A stretch of DNA of 64,000 nucleotides. It comes from Maribacter sp. HTCC2170 (lineage in GTDB: Bacteria > Bacteroidota > Bacteroidia > Flavobacteriales > Flavobacteriaceae). The stretch's first letter is position 1; each line of letters begins with the position of its first letter. A program made the translations under genes and the position numbers. A model generated the notes under the pieces. That model worked only from the letters and a program-made list of their open reading frames with translations. It did no database searches and was not told where the DNA came from. Of the stretch, positions 1-7,652 are shown piece by piece. The stretch spans positions 3,468,001 to 3,532,000 of the forward strand of contig NC_014472.1 in assembly GCF_000153165.2 (NCBI RefSeq), in the 5' to 3' direction.

Positions 1-998
1 GGGACCGTAAAATAGAGCCCTTGAGATATGAGGAATCCCAACGTAATATTATTGAGCGAATGGAAGATATCTCCCTATCTACCTGTCAACTTTATTTTGG
101 TTTATTAAAAGCCCAAGTGAGTTTGGATATTGCAAAGAAAAATCTATCGAACCAGGATACCTTGCTTCAAATTACGGAAGGAAGATTTAAGATTGGTAAA
201 GTCGCAGAAAATGAACTATTACAGATTGAACTGAGTCATTTAAATTCTAAAAACAATGTTACCACCAATACCGTTTTACTAAAAAGAACCTCACAAGATC
301 TAGCTCGCTTTTTAGAATTGGAAACAGAATCGATTGAATTAGCAATTCCTGAAAAATTAGAAGATTTTGTAGTTAGTTTTGAAAAAGCCATGGAGGAGGC
401 CGAAAAAAACAGAAAATCTGTTATTGAGTTTAGACGCAGACGTTTGGAAGCAGAACAGGAATTAGCGCGGGTTAAAGGAAGTAATCGTTTGGAAATAAAT
501 GTGCGCGGCAACTTTGGATTAAATAGGCGGGCTGGCGATTATAATGATCTATTTCAAGATTACGACCAGCAACAGAGTGTCAGCGTAAGTGTTGGGATTC
601 CCATTTTTGATTGGGGTGTATCCAAGTCAAGACGTAAAATCGCAGAAGCTGATTTAAGTTTAGTAGAAAATGACATCGATCAGGAGCAACAAGAATTTGA
701 GCAGGAAATATACTTACACACCCTAAATTGGTCAAGTCAACGCGACTTTTTAGCCACAGCCGAAAAAGCGCAAGAAATTGCCCTTAAACGTTATGAAATT
801 ACCAAGGAACGATATATTCTTGGGAAAATCACCATTACCGATTTGAATTTAGCACAACAAGAAAAAGATAAAGCGGTACTTGAATATCTTAAATCATTGG
901 AGGAGTTTTGGGCAAATTATTATATACTTAGAAAATTAACGCTATATGATTTCCTTGAAGATGAAAAACTAAAAATTGCTGATATCGTGTTTGATTAG
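1..998 (+). CDS. TolC-family outer membrane efflux protein (5' partial)
   Basis: The frame is open to the left edge, so the N-terminus lies outside the window. A TTG at 21 is only an internal Leu codon. The remaining ~330 residues are long amphipathic helices rich in Glu, Lys and Gln. A beta-strand-like stretch (VSVSVGIPIFDWG) is the usual conserved segment of the second OEP repeat, and the end has the typical KRYEITKERYILGKIT helix pattern. TolC homologues form trimeric outer-membrane channels with a periplasmic alpha-barrel and work with an adaptor and an inner-membrane pump. The partner pump is presumably upstream. The C-terminus ends in a short acidic tail. Family is confident, substrate unknown. 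Confidence 0.85.
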   Translation, partial: DRKIEPLRYEESQRNIIERMEDISLSTCQLYFGLLKAQVSLDIAKKNLSNQDTLLQITEGRFKIGKVAENELLQIELSHLNSKNNVTTNTVLLKRTSQDLARFLELETESIELAIPEKLEDFVVSFEKAMEEAEKNRKSVIEFRRRRLEAEQELARVKGSNRLEINVRGNFGLNRRAGDYNDLFQDYDQQQSVSVSVGIPIFDWGVSKSRRKIAEADLSLVENDIDQEQQEFEQEIYLHTLNWSSQRDFLATAEKAQEIALKRYEITKERYILGKITITDLNLAQQEKDKAVLEYLKSLEEFWANYYILRKLTLYDFLEDEKLKIADIVFD

Positions 999-1056
999 GA
1001 TTCATATGTTACTTTAGGTCAAATTTCCATAATTTTATAGTTATAAATTACTACGA

Positions 1057-1995
1057 ATGACCATTACCCAATTGCAATATGTTCTGGCCGTTGCCGAATA
1101 TCAAAATTTTACGCTGGCTGCCCAAAAAAGCTTCGTTACACAGCCCACACTTAGTATGCAGGTTCAAAAACTTGAAGATGAGTTGGATGTTCTGATTTTT
1201 GATCGCAGTAAAAAGCCAATTTCAATCACAGAAGTAGGAAAAAAAATAGTCGCACAGGCCAAGAATATTGTGAACGAAGCGGAACGCATTAAAGATATTG
1301 TTGACCAGGAAAAGGGATTCATTGGTGGTGATTACACCCTAGGTATCATCCCCACGATAATGCCCACCTTATTACCCATGTTCCTTAAGAGTTTCATTAA
1401 TAAGTACCCAAAAGTAAATCTGATCATTAAGGAACAGAGTACCGAAAATATGATTCGGAACATTCAGGATGGACATTTAGATGCTGGAATAGCCGCAACG
1501 CCCTTGGAAATTGAGTTCATTAAAGAACGTCCTTTATACTATGAGCCATTTGTAGGTTATGTTCCAAACAATCATAGATTGGCAAATACATCTAATCTAA
1601 ATCCAGAAGACCTAGACATATCAGATATTTTACTTTTAAAAGATGGGCATTGTTTTAGAGACGGAGTGATTAACATATGTAATGCACCCAAAGACTATGG
1701 TGAGGAGCATTTTCAATTGCAAAGTGGCAGTTTTGAAACTTTGGTCAATTTATCAAACGAAGGTCTTGGAATGACCTTATTACCTTATTTGAACACTTTG
1801 GAATTGGACGAAGGCAAAAAACAAAATCTAAAGTATTTTAATAAACCTTCGCCTGCGAGGGAAGTTAGCTTAATCTACCACAAGAGTGAATTAAAAATTC
1901 AAATAACCGAAGCTATTAGAGATGTTATTGCCGGAATAGTAAGAGGCGCAATTGCATTCCAGGACGTTAAGATAATTAGCCCCATCAATAAATAA
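1057..1995 (+). CDS. oxyR: OxyR-type LysR transcriptional regulator
   Basis: 312-residue LysR-type regulator. The N-terminal winged helix-turn-helix (residues 1-60, TLAAQKSFVTQPTLSMQ) binds DNA and the rest is the LysR substrate-binding fold. Cys199 (in KDGHCFRD) and Cys208 stand at the same residue numbers as the redox pair of E. coli OxyR, which form a disulfide on H2O2 exposure. That makes OxyR much more likely than a generic LysR. It starts 58 nt after the TolC-type gene on the same strand but is probably a separate unit. Known OxyR targets are catalase, peroxidase and Dps genes; none is adjacent here. Thioredoxin reductase and a thioredoxin occur further along. Confidence 0.9.
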   Translation: MTITQLQYVLAVAEYQNFTLAAQKSFVTQPTLSMQVQKLEDELDVLIFDRSKKPISITEVGKKIVAQAKNIVNEAERIKDIVDQEKGFIGGDYTLGIIPTIMPTLLPMFLKSFINKYPKVNLIIKEQSTENMIRNIQDGHLDAGIAATPLEIEFIKERPLYYEPFVGYVPNNHRLANTSNLNPEDLDISDILLLKDGHCFRDGVINICNAPKDYGEEHFQLQSGSFETLVNLSNEGLGMTLLPYLNTLELDEGKKQNLKYFNKPSPAREVSLIYHKSELKIQITEAIRDVIAGIVRGAIAFQDVKIISPINK

Positions 1996-1998
1996 AAC

Positions 1999-2397
1999 TT
2001 AATTCAAGGGTCTGTATCTATAAGAACATTCTTCAATACAGCCAATAAAACCAAGGGTTAGTTTCCCATCCTCAAACCACATATTGTAGCTAGGGTTTCG
2101 TTGTTCTGAGTCGCACAGGTATTGAAATGACAATTGGTCATCTTTTATACTAAAAGTGCCTATTATGACCTCACTACATTGTTTTGTGTTCGAAAGCTCA
2201 AAAGTACCATTGCTTTTGAAATCATAAATTTCGCCATTAGTAACACTAGACCAGTCCACTATACCACCCGGGCTTATTTTAGTTGCATCCAATTGCCATT
2301 GACCAATAATTTCATAATCAATTTCAACATCATTGATATCTTTATCCGAAGAGCAAGCTAAAAACATAATAGACAAGATTGGGAGTATGTTCTTCAT
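1999..2397 (-). CDS. lipocalin-like lipoprotein
   Basis: 132-residue lipoprotein: a short hydrophobic leader ends in a lipobox (MFLACSS, Cys15), then an acidic linker. The mature part has the IIGQWQLDATK start common to lipocalin-like domains (DUF4488/DUF5004-type) of Bacteroidota and a predicted run of short beta strands, with three further cysteines (CSEV, YLCD, CIEEC). It converges on oxyR with 3 nt between the stops. Such proteins are small beta-barrels attached to a membrane, with unknown ligand. Nothing in the context assigns a role. Family call moderate, function unknown. Confidence 0.7.
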   Translation of the reverse strand: MKNILPILSIMFLACSSDKDINDVEIDYEIIGQWQLDATKISPGGIVDWSSVTNGEIYDFKSNGTFELSNTKQCSEVIIGTFSIKDDQLSFQYLCDSEQRNPSYNMWFEDGKLTLGFIGCIEECSYRYRPLN

Positions 2398-2456
2398 AGA
2401 ATGAGACTTTGCTGTAAGAGGCAGAGAAGCAAATTAGGTTGCTTATTTTCATAAAA

Positions 2457-2478
2457 AAACCACCCTTTCGAGTGGTTT
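2457..2478 (-). terminator. intrinsic terminator of the 65-residue protein gene
   Basis: Read on the minus strand, a 7-bp stem AAACCAC/GTGGTTT with an 8-nt loop is followed by a run of T (the A-run at 2453-2459). It lies right after the stop at 2483, so it fits a Rho-independent terminator for the minus-strand gene. Confidence 0.8.
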
Positions 2479-2482
2479 AGTA

Positions 2483-2680
2483 TTATGCTTTTAAATAAAT
2501 AAGACTTTCTTGTAGTTGCGGCTTATCAGTTATGAATTGTTGTAACCAGTGTTTCAATTCGTCTATTTCAGCCGGTAGTAGTCTTTCTACTGCCTTTTTC
2601 AGCTCTTTACAAAAGAGTCTTGCATCAAAACTAACTTTTTTAAGCACAGTTTTAGTGTACTCAAGCATAGCTCTTGCCAT
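2483..2680 (-). CDS. conserved small protein, unknown function
   Basis: 65 residues, mostly helical, starting MARAMLEYTK, with a Lys/Glu-rich middle and the motif LLPAEIDELKHWLQQF. It resembles a small soluble hypothetical family that I believe is common in Flavobacteriia; no function is known to me. It stands alone, followed at once by a clear terminator and divergent from the carboxypeptidase gene. A TAACTTTA element lies upstream on the minus strand (2723-2716), compatible with a Bacteroidota -7 box, but I see no good -33 TTG. The clear terminator and the sensible protein composition argue that this is a real gene. Confidence 0.75.
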   Translation of the reverse strand: MARAMLEYTKTVLKKVSFDARLFCKELKKAVERLLPAEIDELKHWLQQFITDKPQLQESLIYLKA

Positions 2681-2828
2681 ATTCCAAAATGTTTTTAATT
2701 AGTTGTTGTATTCTCTAAAGTTAACCATAAAAACACATACGATATTGTCCCCAAATCGTTAAAAATTCAATAATTAATTGTTAAAATAGTTTACCAAACT
2801 AGAAATTGGTAATTTTCCCGTTTAGAGT

Positions 2829-4097
2829 ATGAAAAAAATCGTTGTAATACTTCTGTTTTCTTTCCTTTTTATTGGGTGCTCAAGTGCTCGTAAAAGTTTG
2901 GTCAAAAAGATTGATTCCTCAATCAATTCTGATGATTACAACAATCAGTTTACTGGGTTTTTATTAGTGGACATAGAATCCCGGGATACTATTTACAATG
3001 TAAACAGCACCAAGTACTTTACACCAGCAAGCAACACTAAAATTTTTACATTATATACATCTTTAAAACTATTGCCAGAACGCATACCAGCATTAAAGTA
3101 TATAGAAAAAAAAGATACATTGTTTGTAGAGGGTACGGGAGATCCTTCTTTTTTGCACCCTTCGCTCAATGATAGTACCGCTTTCAAATTTCTTGAAAAA
3201 CACGATAATGTTGCTCTACATTTAGACAATTTCAATGATGCCAAATTTGGCCCTGGTTGGTCCTGGGATGATTATCACTATTATTATTCTGCTGAACGAA
3301 ATGGATTTCCAGTCTTTGGAAATATCTTAACTATTCAAAATAGCGATTCGTTGAATATTTTGCCATCGTTTTTTCAGGATAGTATCATCGACAAGGAATA
3401 CTATATTAATAGAGAGTTAGAACAAAACACCTTTTACTTCAATTCCACTCAAAAAGATACTGTCGAGATTCCTCTTATGGTCCAGAAAGGATTGACAAAA
3501 AATCTGCTGGAGAATATCCTCAAAAAAGAAGTTCGATTAGTTTCTGGGATGCCAAGCGGCGAAAAGAAAGTGTTATATGGTATTCAATCCGATTCAGTGT
3601 TCAGAAGAATGATGGAGGTGAGCGATAATTTTCTGGCTGAGCAACTCTTAATAGTTGGCTCCTCTACCCTATCGGATACTTTAAACAGTAAAAAGTCTAG
3701 AGATTTTATTCTTAAAAATCATCTATCTGGCTTAAGACAACCACCACGTTGGGTAGATGGGTCTGGCCTTTCACGCTATAATCTTTTCACGCCCGAATCA
3801 ATGGTACATATACTTCAAAAATTGTATAGTGAAATTCCCAAAGAGCGCTTGTTTCAATTCTTTCCAACAGGTGGGGTGTCGGGAACCATTGAAGATTGGT
3901 ATGCTGGAAATACTAAACCCTATATTTATGCCAAAACCGGTAGTTTGGGCAATAATCACTGTTTAAGTGGCTATCTAATTACAAATTCGGGTAAAACATT
4001 GGTTTTCAGCTTTATGAACAATCACTTTATGGAAAGCTCTTCGGTTATAAAAGAAAGAATGCAAACCATTTTTGAAGAAATTCGGGATAACTATTAA
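2829..4097 (+). CDS. dacB: D-alanyl-D-alanine carboxypeptidase lipoprotein (PBP4/DacB, peptidase S13)
   Basis: 422 residues. The lipobox FIGCSS (Cys16) implies membrane anchoring. The three penicillin-binding motifs are in order: SxxK as SNTK (Ser68, Lys71), SxN as SDN in the helix after RMMEV, and KTG in YAKTGSLGN. Peptidase S13 enzymes trim or cleave D-Ala-containing peptide cross-links in peptidoglycan. Length is close to E. coli DacB (~470) but slightly short, so the inserted domain between SxxK and SxN is reduced. It is convergent with nudK, 10 nt apart. Confidence 0.9.
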   Translation: MKKIVVILLFSFLFIGCSSARKSLVKKIDSSINSDDYNNQFTGFLLVDIESRDTIYNVNSTKYFTPASNTKIFTLYTSLKLLPERIPALKYIEKKDTLFVEGTGDPSFLHPSLNDSTAFKFLEKHDNVALHLDNFNDAKFGPGWSWDDYHYYYSAERNGFPVFGNILTIQNSDSLNILPSFFQDSIIDKEYYINRELEQNTFYFNSTQKDTVEIPLMVQKGLTKNLLENILKKEVRLVSGMPSGEKKVLYGIQSDSVFRRMMEVSDNFLAEQLLIVGSSTLSDTLNSKKSRDFILKNHLSGLRQPPRWVDGSGLSRYNLFTPESMVHILQKLYSEIPKERLFQFFPTGGVSGTIEDWYAGNTKPYIYAKTGSLGNNHCLSGYLITNSGKTLVFSFMNNHFMESSSVIKERMQTIFEEIRDNY

Positions 4098-4107
4098 ATT
4101 GATTTAC

Positions 4108-4737
4108 CTAATCCAACAGTTTGTTTATTTGGGCATATTGTAATAACATAATGGTCTTGGCATCCTTGATATCTCCTGTCTTTATCATATTCAAAGCCTC
4201 TTGGAACCCAACTTCCAGAACTTCTATGTTTTCAGATTCATCCTCTGCTCCTCCACCCTCACTTACTTTCATGGTATCTTCATATTCTGCCACAAAAAAA
4301 TACAGAATCTCGGTTACCGAACCCGGCGACATATAGGATTCATACACTTTTTGTACATTTTCAACCTTATAACCGGTCTCTTCCTCTGCCTCTTTTTTGA
4401 TGCAATCCTCGGGGTGGTCTCCATCCAACAACCCCGCACAGACTTCTATCATCATACCGTCATTATTACCGTTTACATAAGTTGGCATTCTAAACTGTCG
4501 TGTTAATACCACAGTACCTTTACTTTGATCGTAAAGAAGAATCGCTGCACCATTGCCGCGATCATAAGCCTCCCGTACTTGGGTTTCCCATGTACCGTCT
4601 TCTTTTTCGTATTCGAAACTTATCTTATTTAAAGTATACCAGTTATCTGATAATAACTCGGTCTTTATATTCCTAATGCTTCCTTTTTTCAATTCTGTTA
4701 CGTTTTTAGAAGCGGTTATCCCCACCAACAATGTCAC
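4108..4737 (-). CDS. nudK: GDP-mannose pyrophosphatase NudK-type Nudix hydrolase
   Basis: About 209 residues. It carries a Nudix box (GLLDGD...[10 protein letters not shown]; the usual Arg of REUXEE is Lys) and the NudK signatures [32 protein letters not shown] and GGGAEDE. The match to E. coli NudK is close over the whole length. NudK hydrolyses GDP-mannose to GMP and mannose-1-phosphate, or ADP-ribose-type substrates in relatives. The GTG start at 4737 overlaps the AIM24-family gene by 32 nt; a TTG at 4692 would avoid the overlap and still keep the conserved LSDNWYTL region. Probably co-transcribed with that gene. Confidence 0.88.
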   Translation of the reverse strand: MTLLVGITASKNVTELKKGSIRNIKTELLSDNWYTLNKISFEYEKEDGTWETQVREAYDRGNGAAILLYDQSKGTVVLTRQFRMPTYVNGNNDGMMIEVCAGLLDGDHPEDCIKKEAEEETGYKVENVQKVYESYMSPGSVTEILYFFVAEYEDTMKVSEGGGAEDESENIEVLEVGFQEALNMIKTGDIKDAKTIMLLQYAQINKLLD

Positions 4738-5503
4738 CTATAGTACCAAGAATACTACCTTCTCCTTTATCCTTTCCTCCTCGTGGAATGGACGCCAATA
4801 CACGACCTGCCAACCTACTGAATGGTAAAGACTGTACATAAACTGTCCCGGGTCCTTTTAAGGTCGCAAAAAACAATCCTTCGCCTCCAAATACTGTATT
4901 CTTTATACCTCCCACAAATTCAATATCATAGTCCACATTTTGACTAAAACCTACAATGCATCCGGTATCAACTTTCATTACTTCACCAGCCGCAAGTTCT
5001 TTTTTTGCCAAGGTTCCTCCCGCATGGACAAATGCCATACCATCACCTTCTAATTTTTGCATGATAAACCCTTCGCCTCCAAATAGTCCCCTTCCCAATT
5101 TTTTTGAGAATTCTATACCAACTGAAACTCCTTTAGCAGCACATAAAAATGCATCTTTTTGACAAATGAACTTTCCGTTTTTATCAGATAGGTCAATAGG
5201 TACTATTTTACCTGGGTATGGTGCTGCAAAACTGACTTGTCTTTTTGACTGACCAATATTCAAAAATGCCGTCATAAATAGACTCTCACCTGTAAGGATT
5301 CTTTTTCCTGCGGAGAATATTTTACCAAGTACACTGTTATCCTGATTAGAACCATCCCCAAAAATAGTGTCCATCTTTATATCAGTATCCATCATCATAA
5401 AGCTTCCTGCTTCGGCAACAACCGCTTCTTGAGGATCCAACTCTATTTCAACATATTGCATTTCCTCTCCAAAAATCTCGTAATCTATTTCGTGTGCGTT
5501 CAT
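4706..5503 (-). CDS. AIM24/TIGR00266 family protein
   Basis: 265 residues. The N-terminus [26 protein letters not shown] and the repeated glycine-rich strands ([26 protein letters not shown]) are typical of the AIM24 beta-helix-like family (TIGR00266). The bacterial role is not established; the yeast homologue is a mitochondrial inner-membrane protein. No signal peptide or transmembrane segment is visible, so it should be cytosolic or peripheral. It ends with a Gly/Asp-rich tail. It lies upstream of and overlaps nudK, which suggests one transcript. Confidence 0.85.
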   Translation of the reverse strand: MNAHEIDYEIFGEEMQYVEIELDPQEAVVAEAGSFMMMDTDIKMDTIFGDGSNQDNSVLGKIFSAGKRILTGESLFMTAFLNIGQSKRQVSFAAPYPGKIVPIDLSDKNGKFICQKDAFLCAAKGVSVGIEFSKKLGRGLFGGEGFIMQKLEGDGMAFVHAGGTLAKKELAAGEVMKVDTGCIVGFSQNVDYDIEFVGGIKNTVFGGEGLFFATLKGPGTVYVQSLPFSRLAGRVLASIPRGGKDKGEGSILGTIGDIVGGDNRF

Positions 5504-5584
5504 TTTTTATAGTATTTAGGTTTTGATTGTTAGTTGATACTTTGGGATATTTGTTACAATCAGTATCGCCACAAATTATAATGA

Positions 5585-6049
5585 CTATTTTTTCTTCAAT
5601 CTCACGGTCCATTCAAATTTAAAAGTTGACACCACTACCCCTTCTTCGTTAACACCAACAGATTTCATCCAAACAGTCTGCCCCTCTCCTGTCTCAATGG
5701 TTTTATCCAATGCATCTTTTATACGATGGCCATCTTCACAAGTAAAAGTAATCCTGCCTGTGGCTTTTTTGGAAAAGTTGGCAGTATTGTTCAAAACTAA
5801 CATCGAGATATTATGTCCGCTTTCTTTTATTTGGTCTATAACCATAGTACCTGTCGCAAACTCTGCCGCCATGCCCTGTACTGCCCAAAACATAGATCTA
5901 AATGGGTTCTGATTGAACCATCTATGCTTAATAGTTACCACTGCTTTTTGCTTATCTATATATTTTAACCGCACACCACACCACCAAGCCGATGGTAATT
6001 TAAAAAAAGTGTACGAATTGAATTTTCCTACCGAAATGCCCATATTCAT
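5585..6049 (-). CDS. DUF4442 hotdog-fold thioesterase-like protein
   Basis: 154 residues from ATG 6049 (a GTG at 6061 would add four). It matches the DUF4442 pattern: FKLPSAWWCGVRL, a basic patch KHRWFNQNPFRSMFWAVQGMAAEFATG and a C-terminal mixed sheet. DUF4442 belongs to the hotdog superfamily, many of which are acyl-CoA thioesterases. A specific substrate is unknown and I cannot identify catalytic residues with certainty. It is divergent from the DUF4870 gene; the two share the 6050-6176 intergenic region. Confidence 0.75.
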   Translation of the reverse strand: MNMGISVGKFNSYTFFKLPSAWWCGVRLKYIDKQKAVVTIKHRWFNQNPFRSMFWAVQGMAAEFATGTMVIDQIKESGHNISMLVLNNTANFSKKATGRITFTCEDGHRIKDALDKTIETGEGQTVWMKSVGVNEEGVVVSTFKFEWTVRLKKK

Positions 6050-6115
6050 TATAATTTTCACTAAAAATAGACAAAATAATCGAAGTATTAAATGTTAAAG
6101 TTATGTTAATTAATA

Positions 6116-6136
6116 GTACTATGTGTTGCATAGTAC
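6116..6136. promoter_or_regulatory. perfect inverted repeat, candidate repressor operator
   Basis: GTACTATG (6116-6123) - TGTTG - CATAGTAC (6129-6136): an 8-bp perfect inverted repeat with a 5-nt spacer. The spacer contains the TTG that serves as the -33 element of the promoter of the DUF4870 gene. A dimeric repressor bound here would block RNA polymerase. PadR, encoded about 1.2 kb downstream, is the nearest candidate; that link is inference. Confidence 0.6.
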
Positions 6137-6157
6137 CTGCTTTTAGATATATATTTG
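6126..6157 (+). promoter_or_regulatory. Bacteroidota-type promoter of the DUF4870 operon
   Basis: TTG at 6126-6128, then 21 nt, then TATATTTG at 6150-6157, a full match to the Bacteroidota consensus TTG-N17-23-TAnnTTTG. The predicted start near 6162 leaves a leader of about 15 nt to the ATG at 6177. Confidence 0.7.
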
Positions 6158-6176
6158 TATAAGAAAATAATATGTG

Positions 6177-6659
6177 ATGACAGAGACCTTATCAAAACAC
6201 GAGAGAAATTTATCCGCAATTATACATGCGTCGACCTTCAGTAAGTTCTTTATTCCTTTTGGAAATTTTATAATTCCGTTGGTATTATGGACAGCCAATA
6301 AAAAGGAATATGAGTTTGTAGATCACAACGGGAAACAGGCTTTGAACTTTCAGATTAGTATACTCCTCTACTCCATTCTTTTAGGTGCAGTGAGTATTCC
6401 TTTCTTTTTAGGGTTTATTCCTGAATTGTTCGATCATGGTAGTTTTGGCCTGGGCAACTTAAACAGTTTTAACAACTTTAATTTTGATTTTGATTTTGAT
6501 GACATGCCTTTTGGTTCATGGATATTCCCTATTGGTATAGCAGGCCTATTACATGGCGCACTTTTTATTTTCAATATAGTATATACCATACTTGCAACTT
6601 TAAGAACCAGTGAAGGACAGACTTTCGAATATCCTTTCACCATAAAATTCATCAAATAA
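6177..6659 (+). CDS. DUF4870 domain-containing membrane protein
   Basis: 160 residues from ATG 6177 (a GTG directly before it at 6174 is possible). Features of DUF4870: KHERNLSAIIHASTFSKF, a transmembrane helix with IIPLVLWTANKK, DHNGKQALNFQIS, a second hydrophobic segment, an Asn/Phe/Asp-rich loop, and a last helix ending NIVYTILATLRTSEGQ. It is a small inner-membrane protein of unknown role, often found beside PadR/PspC genes in Bacteroidota, as here. Its stop overlaps the next start by one base (TAATG), so the two are translationally coupled. Confidence 0.85.
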   Translation: MTETLSKHERNLSAIIHASTFSKFFIPFGNFIIPLVLWTANKKEYEFVDHNGKQALNFQISILLYSILLGAVSIPFFLGFIPELFDHGSFGLGNLNSFNNFNFDFDFDDMPFGSWIFPIGIAGLLHGALFIFNIVYTILATLRTSEGQTFEYPFTIKFIK

Positions 6660-7147
6660 TGAAAAATCACAATCAAAAAACACTAGCAATAGTCGCTATT
6701 CTTACAGTCGTATTTGGGCTCTTTTCTTTCAGACCCATAGAAGACCTAAAAATAGATACTTTTCAAGAAGACAATGCACTGTATGACGATATAGTTGAGA
6801 TGGACAGAATTTACTTTACCGCATACAACACTTGTGACATGGAGACCCAAGCAGATTTATACGATGAGGATATTGAGTTTTATCATGATAAAGGTGGTTT
6901 GGCCACTTCTAAAACGGAATTGCTGGAGAGTTTAGAAAGAAACATTTGCGGAAAAGTTACTAGAGAACTTGTCGAAGGAAGTATTGAGGTTTATCCTATC
7001 GCCAATTTTGGTGCCGTACAAATAGGTATGCACAAATTTCATAACAATCAGGAACCCAATACCATTTCTAAACCAAGTAAGTTCATTACAATTTGGAGAC
7101 AAGAGGACAAAAGTTATAAAATAAGCAGGGTAATAAGTTTACATTAA
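6659..7147 (+). CDS. exported SnoaL/NTF2-like (DUF4440-type) protein
   Basis: 162 residues. An N-terminal hydrophobic segment (residues 9-24) looks like a signal peptide or anchor without lipobox. The rest fits an NTF2-like cone: DRIYFTAYNTCDMETQADLYDEDIEFYHDKGGLATSKTEL..SLERNICGK, the pattern of DUF4440/SnoaL-like proteins. Members include enzymes and binding proteins; no substrate can be assigned. It starts inside the stop codon of the DUF4870 gene and so belongs to that operon. Confidence 0.75.
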   Translation: MKNHNQKTLAIVAILTVVFGLFSFRPIEDLKIDTFQEDNALYDDIVEMDRIYFTAYNTCDMETQADLYDEDIEFYHDKGGLATSKTELLESLERNICGKVTRELVEGSIEVYPIANFGAVQIGMHKFHNNQEPNTISKPSKFITIWRQEDKSYKISRVISLH

Positions 7148-7234
7148 TCAAAAAACAAAATCAGTGATATTTGGTACTCATCACACCAAAGGAGTTTATT
7201 CATCAATCAAAACCTGTCCTGAATTCGTTTCAGA

Positions 7235-7251
7235 ACATCTTAATCAAATGT
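7235..7251. promoter_or_regulatory. imperfect palindrome upstream of padR, possible operator
   Basis: ACATCTTAATCAAATGT, a 17-bp imperfect inverted repeat with ACAT/ATGT ends, 64 nt before the padR start. PadR-family proteins often bind inverted repeats with ATGT/ACAT half sites, so autoregulation is possible. A second inverted pair CCTGTCCT (7213) / AGGACAGG (7270) flanks it at a distance. Weak evidence. Confidence 0.3.
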
Positions 7252-7314
7252 CACAATATGAAAAGTGTACAGGACAGGAAAAGCGAACAGTTAAATTAAT
7301 AGAATCATGAAATT

Positions 7315-7650
7315 ATGAATGTAGAAAACACAAAAGCACAAATGCGCAAAGGGGTTTTGGAATACTGCATACTTTCCATTCTTAACGGAGAGGACAAATA
7401 TGCATCTGAGATTCTTGCTACCTTAAAAGACGCAAAGATGCTCGTAGTAGAAGGGACCATTTATCCCCTTCTTACAAGGTTAAAGAACGCTGGCTTACTC
7501 AACTATCGTTGGGAAGAGTCAACTTCAGGACCACCAAGAAAATATTATACGTTGACAGAAACAGGTAAGTTGTTCTTAAAAGAACTTGACACAACTTGGG
7601 ACGAATTAAGAATGGCCACCAATGTGGTAACCAACAAAAAAAATAAGTAA
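7315..7650 (+). CDS. PadR-family transcriptional regulator
   Basis: 111 residues. The winged helix-turn-helix pattern of PadR is clear: QMRKGVLEYCILSIL, YASEILATLKDAKMLVVEGTIYPLLTRLKNAGLL, then the wing WEESTSGPPRKYYTLTETGK. It lacks the long C-terminal dimer helix of PadR subfamily 1, so it is a subfamily-2 type. PadR proteins are usually repressors released by small ligands. It is followed after 2 nt by the PspC gene and then the DUF2807 gene, an arrangement that I believe is common in Bacteroidota and suggests envelope-stress control. Confidence 0.92.
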   Translation: MNVENTKAQMRKGVLEYCILSILNGEDKYASEILATLKDAKMLVVEGTIYPLLTRLKNAGLLNYRWEESTSGPPRKYYTLTETGKLFLKELDTTWDELRMATNVVTNKKNK

Positions 7651-7652
7651 TA

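Noticed and set aside
4692-4737. Overlap of nudK and the AIM24 gene as a sign of frameshift
   Set aside because: Both proteins are full length and the overlap disappears if nudK starts at TTG 4692, so no frameshift is needed.
7213-7277. Inverted pair CCTGTCCT / AGGACAGG upstream of padR
   Set aside because: The arms are 50 nt apart with no convincing stem of a riboswitch or terminator; I could not link it to a known element.
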